Positions 25,516-34,402 of a DNA stretch of 64,000 bases are shown piece by piece; the first letter of the stretch is position 1; each line of letters begins with the position of its first letter. Made by a program: the position numbers and the translations under genes. The stretch covers positions 62,001 through 126,000 of the forward strand of contig NZ_JANAVJ010000008.1 of assembly GCF_024213375.1 (NCBI RefSeq), written 5' to 3'. The notes under the pieces are model-generated. The model was not told where the DNA came from. It did no database searches and saw nothing but the letters and a program-made list of their open reading frames with translations. The DNA comes from Paenibacillus sp. MZ04-78.2. Its GTDB lineage: Bacteria; Bacillota; Bacilli; Paenibacillales; NBRC-103111.

Positions 25516-27060
25516 ATGCAAAAAATCCCAGTCATTCGTGATAAAAAAAGTTCTGACATCATCATCATCCCTTCCGATGAAGTCGTTAAAATCGAATGCA
25601 TACGGGATAAAGAATATATCATTCATACGGTTTCCGATAAATATTACTGGGCAGCGTCGCTGGAAGCTTTCGAAGAGTGGCTGTACGAGGAAGGCTTTCG
25701 CCTGATCGATCAGATGAATGTGGTCAATATGAACCACGTCACGGAGTACGAGCCTCGCAAAGGAATCGTCACATTGCAGCACGGTTCTACGCCCCATTAT
25801 AAAACCGCTTCCGCCGCTTGGATTCACGGCGAGCATATTGCCAACGTCATGAATCTGCTGGGCAAGATGAAGGACCTCGACAAAGGCATCGTCGACGACG
25901 AAGCCGACCGCATCTTCGAGAACGTGCTGGCCCAGGAAGACGATCATCGGTTCGCCCGGTCCTACGCGATGATCAAAGCGCTGTATGATAAGAAAAAGAC
26001 TGAACTGCTGCTTGAAGAAAGCGAGCTGCGCTATAAATCGCTGTTCGAGCATAATCCCGATCCGATCTGCTCGCTGAACCTGTCGGGCCTCATTACGAGC
26101 GTGAACCCCGCCATGTTCGGCGTCACCGGCTACGCGGAAGCGGATTTGCTTCACCGCACGATCAATCCGCTTATTCTGCCGGAAGATTATACGCGGTGGC
26201 TCGATCATTTCGAGGAAACGCTCAACGGCATGACCCCTCATTATGAGATTACGTTTGTGCGCAAGGACGGCAACCCGGTCGAGCTCAGCGTATATAACTT
26301 TCCAATCTTCGTCAACAAACAAATTGCCGGAGTTTATATGATCGGTCAAGACATCAGCGAACGCAAGCGGGCCGAGGAAATGATTCTCCGCTCCGAGAAG
26401 CTGTCGATCGTCGGCCAGTTAGCCGCCGGGGTCGCTCATGAAATCCGCAATCCGCTAACCTCGCTTAAAGGCTTCGTCCAACTGCTTCAAGGCAAGGTAA
26501 ACGGCTACGACAATTACTTCGAAATTATGATCGACGAGCTGGAACGGATCAATTTTATCGTAAGCGAGTTTCTGGTCATCGCGAAGCCGCAAGTCGTCAA
26601 GTACCAGCCGAAGAACGCCTTCATCATTCTGGAAAATACGATAATGCTGCTCGGCTCTCAAGCGATGATCCATAATGTCGACATCGTCACGGAAGCGGAC
26701 GACGATCTTCCCGAAATCAATTGTGACGAGAATCAAATCAAGCAGGTATTTATCAACATTCTGAACAACTCCATCGATGCCATGCCGGAAGGCGGACAAA
26801 TCCGCGCCGAATTCCGCAAAATGGAGGGCGGAAAGCTGCTGATGCGGTTTACCGATCAAGGCTGCGGCATTCCGGAAGACCGAATTCCCCGACTGGGGGA
26901 ACCGTTCTATACGACGAAGGAGAAGGGCACCGGACTCGGCCTGATGGTCACCTTTAAAATTATCGAAAATCACGGGGGCAGCATGAAGATACGCAGCGAG
27001 CAAGGAAAAGGCACGACCGTAGACATTTATATGCAGGGCGTCCGAAAGATCCGGTCTTAG
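25516..27060 (+). CDS. Orphan histidine kinase with LytTR-like N-terminus, PAS, HisKA and HATPase
   Basis: The 514-residue soluble kinase has an unusual N-terminus. Residues 1-90 read like a LytTR DNA-binding domain (IIIIPSDEVVKIECIRDKEYIIHT ... LEAFEEWLYEEGFRLIDQMNVVNMNHV). A PAS fold follows (about 170-285: SLFEHNPDPICSLNLSG ... IGQDISERKRAEE), then HisKA with His308 in GVAHEIRNPLTSLKG, and HATPase with NILNNSIDAMPEGG and GTGLGLMVTFKIIENHGG. The catalytic half resembles sporulation kinases (KinA/KinE type). TATAAT at 25477-25482 and AGGTGAT before the ATG support expression. No response regulator is adjacent. Confidence 0.88.
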   Translation: MQKIPVIRDKKSSDIIIIPSDEVVKIECIRDKEYIIHTVSDKYYWAASLEAFEEWLYEEGFRLIDQMNVVNMNHVTEYEPRKGIVTLQHGSTPHYKTASAAWIHGEHIANVMNLLGKMKDLDKGIVDDEADRIFENVLAQEDDHRFARSYAMIKALYDKKKTELLLEESELRYKSLFEHNPDPICSLNLSGLITSVNPAMFGVTGYAEADLLHRTINPLILPEDYTRWLDHFEETLNGMTPHYEITFVRKDGNPVELSVYNFPIFVNKQIAGVYMIGQDISERKRAEEMILRSEKLSIVGQLAAGVAHEIRNPLTSLKGFVQLLQGKVNGYDNYFEIMIDELERINFIVSEFLVIAKPQVVKYQPKNAFIILENTIMLLGSQAMIHNVDIVTEADDDLPEINCDENQIKQVFINILNNSIDAMPEGGQIRAEFRKMEGGKLLMRFTDQGCGIPEDRIPRLGEPFYTTKEKGTGLGLMVTFKIIENHGGSMKIRSEQGKGTTVDIYMQGVRKIRS

Positions 27061-27124
27061 CAAGCGTGACGGAAGCCCGACGGCTTAGCCGATCTTCGGA
27101 ATGAAAAACTACACCCGGAGTCAT

Positions 27125-27171
27125 AAAAATTCCCCTCCGGCTGATCGTCGCGAGACTTTCTTCCGAAGGGG
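27125..27171 (-). terminator. Terminator of prkA
   Basis: CCCCTCCGG (27132-27140) pairs with CCGAAGGGG (27163-27171), one G-U pair, long loop. On the minus strand it is followed by an AATTTTTA tract. Confidence 0.55.
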
Positions 27172-27229
27172 ATCTTGCCCGAATAGGCGAAGAGAGCGCA
27201 ATATTCACTTTTGCGCCATATTCGTCAAT

Positions 27230-29125
27230 TTACCGGTTCAACAAGCTGCCAACGTAACGCAGCAGTTCATTGGCAGAAGCGGTCGTGTAGCCGTGCTCCT
27301 CGACAAGACGCTTGATGACCTCGTTGATCCGCTTTAACTGGTTTTCGTCGGGTGTTTTGGTGGATGTCGTAATTTTGACGATGTCCTTCAGATCGGCGAA
27401 CAGCTTCTTCTCGATCGCTTCGCGCAGCCGCTCGTGGCTGCTGTAGTCAAACCGCTTCCCTTTGCGCGAATACGACGACATCCGGATCAGTATCTCCTCG
27501 CGGAACGCTTTCTTCGCATTTTCCGAAATGCCGATCTGCTCTTCGATGGAACGCATCAGCCTTTCGTCCGGGTCCATCTCTTCGCCGGTCAGCGGGTCCT
27601 TGATTTTGGTCCAGTTGCAGTACGCCTCGATGTTGTCCAGGTAGTTGTTGAACAATGTCTTCGCCGACTCGTCGAACGAGTAGACGAACGCTTTTTGCAC
27701 CTCTTTCTTGGCCAGCTCGTCATACTCCTTGCGTGCGATGGAGATGAAGTTCAAGTACCGCTCCCGCTCCTCCTTCGTAATAGACGGGTGCTGGTCCAGA
27801 CCGTCCTTGAGCGCCCGCAACACATCCAGCGCATTAATAAATTCCAAGCCTTGCCGGATCAGCGCGCTGGAAATCCGGTTGATGACATAGCGGGGATCGA
27901 TTCCGCTCATGCCTTCCTCCAAATATTCGCTCTGCATCTCCTTCAAATCCGCTTCCTTGTACCCTTCGACCTCTTCACCGTCGTACATGCGCATTTTTTT
28001 AACGAGATCCATCCCCTGCTTCTTGGATTCCTTCAAGCGGGACAAAATCGAGAAAATCGCCGCGGCCCTTAGCGAGTGAGGCGCGATATGCACATGCTTC
28101 ATGTCGCTTTGCTTAATCAGCTTGTCGTAAATTTTCTCTTCGTCCGATACCTTCAAATTGTAAGGAATCGGCATCACGATCATCCGCGATTGGAGCGCTT
28201 CGTTCTTTTTATTGGCAATAAACGATTTATATTCGGATTCGTTCGTGTGGGCAATAATGAGCTCGTCTGCCGAAATCAAAGCGAACCGTCCGGCTTTGAA
28301 GTTGCCTTCCTGCGTGAGGGACAGCAGGTTCCACAGAAACTTCTCGTCGCATTTCAGCATCTCCTGAAACTCCATCAAGCCCCGGTTGGCCTTATTCAGC
28401 TCTCCGTCGAAACGGTAAGCCCGCGGATCGGATTCCGAGCCGTACTCGGTAATCGTGGAGAAGTCGATGCTCCCCGTCAGATCAGCGATATCCTGCGATT
28501 TCGGATCGGACGGACTGAACGTCCCGATGCCTACGCGGTTGTCTTCGGACAGCAGCACGCGCTCCACCAGCACGTTTTCGATGCGTCCCTCATATTCATC
28601 CCGCAGCCGGATTTGGCAGGAGGGGCACAGATTGCCCTCAATTCTCACGCCGAACTCCTGCTCGACCTCGCTTCTCAGCTCATGCGGAATTAAGTGCAAA
28701 GGCTCCTCGTGCATCGGGCAGCCTTTGATCGCATATACAGCGCCTTGATCCGTGCGCGAAAACTGCTCAAGCCCACGCTTGAGTATCGTGACGATGGTCG
28801 ACTTCCCCCCGCTGACGGGCCCCATCAAAAGCAAGATCCGCTTGCGGACATCCAACCGACGCGCCGCCGAATGGAAATATTCTTCCACCAGCTTCTCAAT
28901 CGCCGAATCGAGCCCGAAGATCTCTTTTTCGAAAAAGTTATACTTTCGACGCCCGTTTTCCTCCAGAATGCCGTGGGAGGCAATCATTTCGTACACCCGT
29001 GCATGCGCCGTCATAGCCAAATGCGGATGCTGGCGGAGCAGCTCGATGTACTCGGCAAAGGTTCCGGTCCAGGCCAGCCTTTCGGTTTCCGTGCGAAAGT
29101 CGGCGATTTTCTTGAATAGATTCAT
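27230..29125 (-). CDS. prkA: PrkA family AAA+ protein (serine protein kinase/protease)
   Basis: The 631-residue product has normal family length. It has an AAA+ core with Walker A GPVSGGKST at about 102-110, the conserved KGCPMHEEPLHLIP and CPSCQIRL segment, and a C-terminal helical domain (DENQLKRINEVIKRLVEEHGY). PrkA was described as a serine protein kinase and more recently as an AAA+ protease. In Bacillus it belongs to the mother-cell sporulation programme; in other bacteria the locus often pairs with yeaH/yhbH and spoVR, which are not seen here. AGGAGG precedes ATG 29125. The leader holds a perfect eight-pair hairpin at 29143-29163. Confidence 0.95.
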   Translation of the reverse strand: MNLFKKIADFRTETERLAWTGTFAEYIELLRQHPHLAMTAHARVYEMIASHGILEENGRRKYNFFEKEIFGLDSAIEKLVEEYFHSAARRLDVRKRILLLMGPVSGGKSTIVTILKRGLEQFSRTDQGAVYAIKGCPMHEEPLHLIPHELRSEVEQEFGVRIEGNLCPSCQIRLRDEYEGRIENVLVERVLLSEDNRVGIGTFSPSDPKSQDIADLTGSIDFSTITEYGSESDPRAYRFDGELNKANRGLMEFQEMLKCDEKFLWNLLSLTQEGNFKAGRFALISADELIIAHTNESEYKSFIANKKNEALQSRMIVMPIPYNLKVSDEEKIYDKLIKQSDMKHVHIAPHSLRAAAIFSILSRLKESKKQGMDLVKKMRMYDGEEVEGYKEADLKEMQSEYLEEGMSGIDPRYVINRISSALIRQGLEFINALDVLRALKDGLDQHPSITKEERERYLNFISIARKEYDELAKKEVQKAFVYSFDESAKTLFNNYLDNIEAYCNWTKIKDPLTGEEMDPDERLMRSIEEQIGISENAKKAFREEILIRMSSYSRKGKRFDYSSHERLREAIEKKLFADLKDIVKITTSTKTPDENQLKRINEVIKRLVEEHGYTTASANELLRYVGSLLNR

Positions 29126-29142
29126 GATCTTGACCTCCTGAG

Positions 29143-29163
29143 GGTTTTGCGCTAAGCAAAACC
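29143..29163 (-). promoter_or_regulatory. Hairpin in the prkA leader
   Basis: GGTTTTGC (29143-29150) and GCAAAACC (29156-29163) form an eight-pair stem with a five-base loop a few bases above the ribosome site. It may stabilise the mRNA or bind a regulator. There is no T tract. Confidence 0.4.
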
Positions 29164-29375
29164 AGCTTCCGGCTTCTTCTACGGATTTGAAGTGTAATAA
29201 TACCTATGCAGAAAGCAAAGGGAAGTTGACCGAAAATTTCTGACAAAATCGGAAAAGAAGCACGTGGGCTTGTCTGGACGGATAAGCGAAAAGAAAGGCG
29301 AAACGGAGGGATTTTCTAAGTGCGGCGGGAGGTACGTACAGGGTACGCCGGAATTTCCGGCGAGCCGGGGAGCCG

Positions 29376-29939
29376 TTACGGGCGCCCCTCGACTTGGAGA
29401 CGCCGGACGGCTTCTTTGCGCGCCCGATGCAGTCTTGTTTTGATCGTCGTCAGCGGGAGCTTTAAAAAGGAGGCGATTTCGCCGGGCTTCATTTCGTATT
29501 TTGCCTTAAGCAGCAGCACATCCCGAAACGGCAACGGCATCTCCAAAATTTTCCCGAACATTTCGCGGCTATCCTCACGCTTCAAATACTCCTCCTCCGC
29601 GGACGTATGGGCCTTCTCCGTCTCGATCCTGTCCATAACCGTAACTTTGCGAAAATAGGGGCTTCTCTGATAATCCAACACGGTATTGCGAGTGATCGTG
29701 AGCAACCACGCCCGGACGGAGCCGTCGCCCCGAAACGAAGCGATTCGGCGGTAAGCTTTCAAAAATACATCCTGGGTAATATCGTCGGCCACATCGTGTT
29801 TATGTGTTAATCCGTAGGCATAGCTCCATACCTCGCGGCGGTACTGTTCCATCCATGATCTAAAAAGAGCCTCATCCTTGGAGGACGAGTGATTTTCCAA
29901 GTTACGACAATTGCTGGTTTGTTCTAATTTTTGCGGCAT
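29376..29939 (-). CDS. ECF-type RNA polymerase sigma factor
   Basis: The 187-residue product has region 2 (YAYGLTHKHDVADDITQDVFLKAYRRIASFRGDGSVRAWLLTITRNTVLDYQR) and region 4 (LPFRDVLLLKAKYEMKPGEIASFLKLPLTTIKTRLHRARKEAV). The length and the DITQDVFLKAYR motif are typical of SigV/SigX-like ECF factors. ATG 29939 has GGGGAGG upstream; a longer TTG frame overlaps that site. No anti-sigma gene follows; the next gene downstream is prkA, about 250 bases away. Either the anti-sigma factor is elsewhere or the factor is controlled by expression. A short GCCGG/CCGGC hairpin at 29347-29361 may end the transcript. Confidence 0.9.
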   Translation of the reverse strand: MPQKLEQTSNCRNLENHSSSKDEALFRSWMEQYRREVWSYAYGLTHKHDVADDITQDVFLKAYRRIASFRGDGSVRAWLLTITRNTVLDYQRSPYFRKVTVMDRIETEKAHTSAEEEYLKREDSREMFGKILEMPLPFRDVLLLKAKYEMKPGEIASFLKLPLTTIKTRLHRARKEAVRRLQVEGRP

Positions 29940-30124
29940 TTCTATCCAAGCCTCCCCCAACAAACGAGCGCTTCCGGAGCGCTTTTTTTCTTTATTATGA
30001 ACTCCATTGCTTAAAGATGAACTACGAAAAGTTAACGAAATTCTTAAGATTTCCTATATAAAAACGAAGAAAAAACGCGCCGCCCCCTTTAGGTTCGACA
30101 CGTTTCATGCACATTTCCATTTTT

Positions 30125-31240
30125 TTAAAAATTAGCCTTCTCTCCCCGGATATTCAGGCGCACCGTAAAGACGGTCCGCTCCTCGTCGCTCGATGCGAAA
30201 ATGGTTCCTCCGTGCAGCTCGACGATACTTTTGGCGATGGCCAAGCCGATGCCGGAACCCCCGGTATGCGTTGCGCGGGATTTCTCCACGCGGTAAAACC
30301 GCTCGAAAATAAGAGGCAGATCCGTTTGCGGAATCGACTCGCCGTAATTGATAATTTGGATCACGGCTTCGCCTCCTTCCTTGAAGCCTATTACCTCAAG
30401 ATATTTCCCTTCACTTCCGTACTTGATCGCATTGGAGATCAAATTCTCGAATACCCTTCGAAGCTTGTTGCCGTCGGCCATAACCAGCAGCTGCGACTCA
30501 AAAAAGGTCATATGCTGCTCGATCCCAGCCTCCTGAAGCTGCAGCTGGAACTGCGCGAAAAGCTGGCGCATCATCTCGACCAGATTGATCGGAGCTTTCT
30601 GGATCGTCGCCCCCGTAATATTGCTTAAGCGGGTATATTCGAACAAATCCTGTATCAATTGATGCAGCCTCTGCGATTCCTCGTATGCCATGTTGACATA
30701 ATAACGCAGCTCCACTTCGTCCCGGTAACGGTCCTGCTCGATCAGACCAAGATATCCGGTAATCGAGGTGAGCGGAGTCCGCAGATCGTGGGATACGTTC
30801 GTAATCAATTCGTTCTTGGTGGACTCGGCCCGCCGTTCTTCGTCAATCGACGTTTTGAGCCGCTCGACGACCTGGTTGATGTTCCAGGCCAGTTGGCCCA
30901 GTTCGCCGATGGACTGCACAGGCACTTTATGAGCGAAGTCGCCGGCGGCGATCCGCTGCACGTCCTCGATAATATGGATCAGGTATCTGTGGTTGCGGGC
31001 ATCTTTTTCTCGCTTGAAAAAATATAAGGCCGACAGCATAAACAAAGGCAGCCCCGCAAGAAAGTAAATTTCCGGAGAACCGATAGAAGAATTAATCCAT
31101 CTGAATAGCAAATCTAAAGACAGCTGAGACAGCTTGGAAAAGTAAATCGACTTGGCGATTATCTCCATTACTAACAGCACGACCATGGTCGTTAATGCGC
31201 TCCAGAAGAGCGGTACCGCGACTCTCCAGTCAGTTCTCAA
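30125..31240 (-). CDS. VanS-like sensor histidine kinase
   Basis: The 371-residue product has two transmembrane helices (about 7-28 and 57-72) with a short extracytoplasmic loop, then HAMP (about 75-128), HisKA with SHDLRTPLTSITGYL, and HATPase with NLISNAIKYGSEGKYLEV and GGSGIGLAIAKSIVELHGG. The short sensor loop is typical of envelope-stress or antibiotic-sensing kinases. It overlaps the response regulator gene by 11 bases. It is closely similar in layout and motifs to the kinase at 42723-43847, so the two systems look like paralogues. Confidence 0.92.
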   Translation of the reverse strand: MRTDWRVAVPLFWSALTTMVVLLVMEIIAKSIYFSKLSQLSLDLLFRWINSSIGSPEIYFLAGLPLFMLSALYFFKREKDARNHRYLIHIIEDVQRIAAGDFAHKVPVQSIGELGQLAWNINQVVERLKTSIDEERRAESTKNELITNVSHDLRTPLTSITGYLGLIEQDRYRDEVELRYYVNMAYEESQRLHQLIQDLFEYTRLSNITGATIQKAPINLVEMMRQLFAQFQLQLQEAGIEQHMTFFESQLLVMADGNKLRRVFENLISNAIKYGSEGKYLEVIGFKEGGEAVIQIINYGESIPQTDLPLIFERFYRVEKSRATHTGGSGIGLAIAKSIVELHGGTIFASSDEERTVFTVRLNIRGEKANF

Positions 31241-31925
31241 TTTTGTATCCTACCCCCCACACCGTGTGAATCAGCTTTTCTCCCGCCATTTCCTTTTCCA
31301 GCTTCTCGCGCAGCCGGCTGATATGCACCGTGACGGAGTTGTTCGCCTCGAAATATTTTTCTTTCCAGATCAGCTCGAAAATTTCCTCCGATCCGAAAAC
31401 CCGGCCCGGATGGCTGGCAAGCAAAAATAAAATGCCAAACTCGATCGGCGTCAGTTTGATCGAGCGGTCGTCGATCGAGACGGCATGGTTGCGTTTATCG
31501 ATTTGCATCGATTTGATCTTGATAGTCCCTTCCGCATCCGGCTGAGCCGTCTGCGCGCTGAAATACGACCGCCGCAGCAGCGACTTGACCCGCGCCATCA
31601 ACTCAAGCGGGTTAAAGGGCTTGCCCATATAATCGTCGGCCCCCGTCATCAGGCCTAAAATTTTGTCCATATCCTCGTCCTTGGCGCTGAGCATCAGGAT
31701 CGGCGTCGTCTTGTCCTCGCGGATTTTGCGGCAAACCTCCATCCCGTCCAATTCGGGCATCATCACGTCCAGTATGACCAGATGGACGGTCTCTTCCTCA
31801 ATCCGTCTTATGGCGTCGATTCCATTATGCTCCTTAATAACCTCGTAGCCTTCATTTTTCAAATAAATTTCAAGCAAATTCGCGATTTTATGATCGTCGT
31901 CGACGATGAGGATGCGTTTATTCAT
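31230..31925 (-). CDS. VanR-like OmpR-family response regulator
   Basis: The 231-residue product has a receiver (LIVDDDHKIANLLEIYL, Asp in LVILDVMMPELDG, KPFNPLELMARV) and a winged helix (LTPIEFGILFLLASHPGRVFGSEEIFELIWKEKYFEANNSVTVHISRLREKLE). AAGGAAGG lies nine bases before the ATG. The gene is first in the pair, with its kinase overlapping the 3' end. The leader region 31926-32260 contains several inverted repeats that may be autoregulatory. Confidence 0.92.
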   Translation of the reverse strand: MNKRILIVDDDHKIANLLEIYLKNEGYEVIKEHNGIDAIRRIEEETVHLVILDVMMPELDGMEVCRKIREDKTTPILMLSAKDEDMDKILGLMTGADDYMGKPFNPLELMARVKSLLRRSYFSAQTAQPDAEGTIKIKSMQIDKRNHAVSIDDRSIKLTPIEFGILFLLASHPGRVFGSEEIFELIWKEKYFEANNSVTVHISRLREKLEKEMAGEKLIHTVWGVGYKIEN

Positions 31926-32420
31926 TCAAATCTACCTTCCTTAACCGGTTAGTTTAACGGCAGATTACCACGTTCCGGGAAGGAAATCAACGACTTGGCA
32001 TTTCTTGGCGCCGTATGGCCATACGGATGTCTTCCTTCCTCATGCGGCGGACATATCGTTTCTCCTCCTCTCTCTGGCTGCAACCGACCAATCGTCCCGG
32101 CTTGGCTCACGGATTTCATAGTAAAGTGCACTTCCTTACTTTACCGCCTGTTCGTTAACCGAAAGCTAAGCAAAGCTTACGAAAAGGTTACATTTCCTTG
32201 CTAAAATCTAACAATACCCGGCAAGTCTTGATTCCTTAGTCAGCTCAAACAATCGCGAACTATTCGGAAGGCGTGTCATATAAGCGGCGAAATTTCGATT
32301 GGAGATTCAGCAGGGCGGCGAGCTACGAATACATTCATCCGGTTGTCGGGGATGTGGAATTGCGAGGTTCAAAATAAAAAACGACGGGGTCCTTGGTGAA
32401 CAAGGAACCTCCGCCGTGAA
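31926..32420. promoter_or_regulatory. Long intergenic region between the VanRS-like operon and the lactonase gene
   Basis: No confident gene lies here. Inverted repeats are CCGTATGG/CCATACGG (16-base palindrome, 32011-32026) and GTAAAGT-N10-ACTTTAC (32121-32144). Two very short minus-strand open frames with strong ribosome sites occur (32040-32054 and 31987-32022), as does a 56-codon minus-strand frame starting ATG 32116 and ending 31949, just before the response regulator. An ATG-less plus-strand frame, 32240-32377, ends in VVGDVELRGSK and could be a gene remnant. Which of these is used cannot be told from sequence alone. Confidence 0.4.
32376..32417 (-). terminator. Terminator of the lactonase gene
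   Basis: TCCTTG (32390-32395) and CAAGGA (32401-32406) form the inner stem, extended by GGG and ACG pairings with some mismatches. On the minus strand a run of six T follows. Confidence 0.65.
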
Positions 32421-33500
32421 CTAACCGATGGCCGCGAACTTGATGCATACGGGCTTGGATACATCCAGTCTGTCCCCCGTAGGCAGAATCTTCCCGGTAA
32501 CCGCGTCCCGCGCGAACGTCACGATTTGATTCGAATCCCGGTTGGCTACGAGCACAAAGCGTCCGTCCGGCGAAAGAGCGAAGTTCCGCGGATGTCCGCC
32601 AAGCGTCGAAGCATGCTCGACAAGCGTGAGTTTGCCGGTCGAGGAATCGATGGCGTACACCGCTATGCTGTCATGTCCGCGATTGGAGCCGTACAGAAAT
32701 TTGCCGTCCGGTGAGACGTGAATATCGGCGCAAGCATTGTCCGCTTCATAAGAAGCGGGCAGCGTCGGGACGGTCTGTATTTCGCCGAGCTTGCCCTCCT
32801 CCGGATCGTAGGAGAATGCCGTGATCGTCGAACCCAGCTCGTTGATGACGTAGCCGTAAGGGAGCGACGGATGAAATGCAAAATGCCGCGGTCCCGACCC
32901 GGGCGCCACCCGAACCTCGTCATGAGGAAGCAGCTTTCCGGCTGCGACGTCCAATTTATAGATAAAGAGGCGATCCAGCCCCAAGTCGGAGACGACCGCG
33001 TAGCGGTTGGCACGGTCGACGAATACGGAATGCGCGCGCGCCTGATTTTGCACGGGCAGGACGCTGGAGCCTTCGTGCCGGCGGATGTCCGCGGTCTTGC
33101 CTATGCGTCCGTCCTCCAGCAGCGGAGACAGCCCGACCATGCCGCCGTGGTAGCTTGCCGCCATGATGTATCCGCGCGTACGGTCCAAAATAATGTGACA
33201 CGTGGTCGCCGGCACCGTCAGCTCCTTGCCGAGCAGCGACAGCTTGCCGGTCTCGGGATCGAACCCGTATGCTGCGGCGGCCCCGCAGCGCTTGCCTTCG
33301 GAATCGGCTGCTTCCGTGATGGCATATAGCTTCAAGCCCTCCACATTCACATCCAGAAACGTCGGATTTTGCAGCCCGTCCGTTTGATCCGTCAGTTCGA
33401 GTCTTCCGGTATCGGGATCGAATTTGCAGGCGTACAAGCCCGGATCGGCCGCATCCGCATACGATCCCAAAAAAGCGAAGATCTTCTTCTTGCTCTCCAT
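32421..33500 (-). CDS. Lactonase-family beta-propeller (6-phosphogluconolactonase-type)
   Basis: The 359-residue product fits the YbhE/Pgl-like seven-bladed propeller family: repeated blade motifs with PDG (HVSPDGKFLYGSNRG, ALSPDGRFVLVANRDSN), PGSGPRHFAFHPSLPYGYVINELGSTITAF, and the N-terminal FLGSYADAADPGLYACKFDPDTGRL. Members hydrolyse 6-phosphogluconolactone or related lactones; other members have other or unknown substrates. AGAGAGGTG lies upstream of the ATG. It is monocistronic with its own terminator. Confidence 0.87.
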   Translation of the reverse strand: MESKKKIFAFLGSYADAADPGLYACKFDPDTGRLELTDQTDGLQNPTFLDVNVEGLKLYAITEAADSEGKRCGAAAAYGFDPETGKLSLLGKELTVPATTCHIILDRTRGYIMAASYHGGMVGLSPLLEDGRIGKTADIRRHEGSSVLPVQNQARAHSVFVDRANRYAVVSDLGLDRLFIYKLDVAAGKLLPHDEVRVAPGSGPRHFAFHPSLPYGYVINELGSTITAFSYDPEEGKLGEIQTVPTLPASYEADNACADIHVSPDGKFLYGSNRGHDSIAVYAIDSSTGKLTLVEHASTLGGHPRNFALSPDGRFVLVANRDSNQIVTFARDAVTGKILPTGDRLDVSKPVCIKFAAIG

Positions 33501-33599
33501 CCAAACACCTCTCTATCTCATTCATGTCCTATAGGCATTATCGCAAATCCGCCGCCCTCAGGCAACCGGCTCGCTTCCCGCGTATTCGCTAGGCGCAAG

Positions 33600-33629
33600 G
33601 TAAAGAGGACCTCCCATAATGGAAGGTCC
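33600..33629 (-). terminator. Terminator of the deo operon
   Basis: GGACCTCCC (33607-33615) and GGAAGGTCC (33621-33629) form a nine-pair stem with one G-U pair. On the minus strand TCTTT follows. Confidence 0.55.
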
Positions 33630-33681
33630 ATCAAGTCTAAATAAATGTCGCATAGCAGGGCGCTTTCCGACACGCCTCAGG

Positions 33682-34359
33682 TTAGTATGCGCTGCTCGAC
33701 TGCTCGCCCTTGACGATCGATACGCCGGAGCTGGAGCCGATCCGGGTAGCCCCCGCTTGAACCATCGCCTTGACATCCTCCAGGCTGCGCACGCCGCCGG
33801 ACGCCTTCACTCCGATGTCCGGGCCTACCGTTTTGCGCATCAGCGCGATATCCTCTATCGTAGCTCCGCCGGTGGAAAAGCCCGTCGACGTTTTCACGAA
33901 ATCCGCGCCGGCCTTCACCGCCAAACGGCAGGCCCGCTCCTTCTCTTCGTCGGTCAAGAGGCAGGTTTCGATGATGACCTTCGTCAGCGCCTTGCCTTTG
34001 GCCGCTTCGACGACGGCCCGGATGTCCTGCTCCACCAGATCGTCCTGCTTATCCTTGAGCGCTCCGATATTAATCACCATATCGACTTCCGTCGCTCCGG
34101 CAGCGATCGCTTCCCGGACTTCGAACGCCTTCACTTCCGGTGTCGTCGCCCCCAGCGGAAAGCCGATGACCGTGCATACCTTCACGTCGGGCGTGTCCTT
34201 CAGCACTTCATAAGCCGTCTTCACCTGTGCCGGGTTGACGCATACCGAGGCGAAACGGTATTGCTTCGCTTCCTCCGCCAACCGGATCACCGCCTCACGG
34301 CTGGCATCGGCTTTTAGTAAGGTATGGTCGATTAATCGGGCGATTTCGTTTATTGTCAT
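33682..34359 (-). CDS. deoC: Deoxyribose-phosphate aldolase
   Basis: The 225-residue class I aldolase splits 2-deoxyribose-5-phosphate to glyceraldehyde-3-phosphate and acetaldehyde. The Schiff-base lysine lies in [13 protein letters not shown], the second catalytic lysine in [10 protein letters not shown], and DHTLLKAD is the conserved N-terminal motif. It is the third gene of nupC-pdp-deoC, so nucleosides imported by NupC and phosphorolysed by Pdp end in glycolysis. The gap to pdp is about 43 bases. Confidence 0.96.
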   Translation of the reverse strand: MTINEIARLIDHTLLKADASREAVIRLAEEAKQYRFASVCVNPAQVKTAYEVLKDTPDVKVCTVIGFPLGATTPEVKAFEVREAIAAGATEVDMVINIGALKDKQDDLVEQDIRAVVEAAKGKALTKVIIETCLLTDEEKERACRLAVKAGADFVKTSTGFSTGGATIEDIALMRKTVGPDIGVKASGGVRSLEDVKAMVQAGATRIGSSSGVSIVKGEQSSSAY

Positions 34360-34402
34360 CTGCTTTACTCCTCCGTTCGTTTTTCAACCCTCGAAACCAA
34401 GA

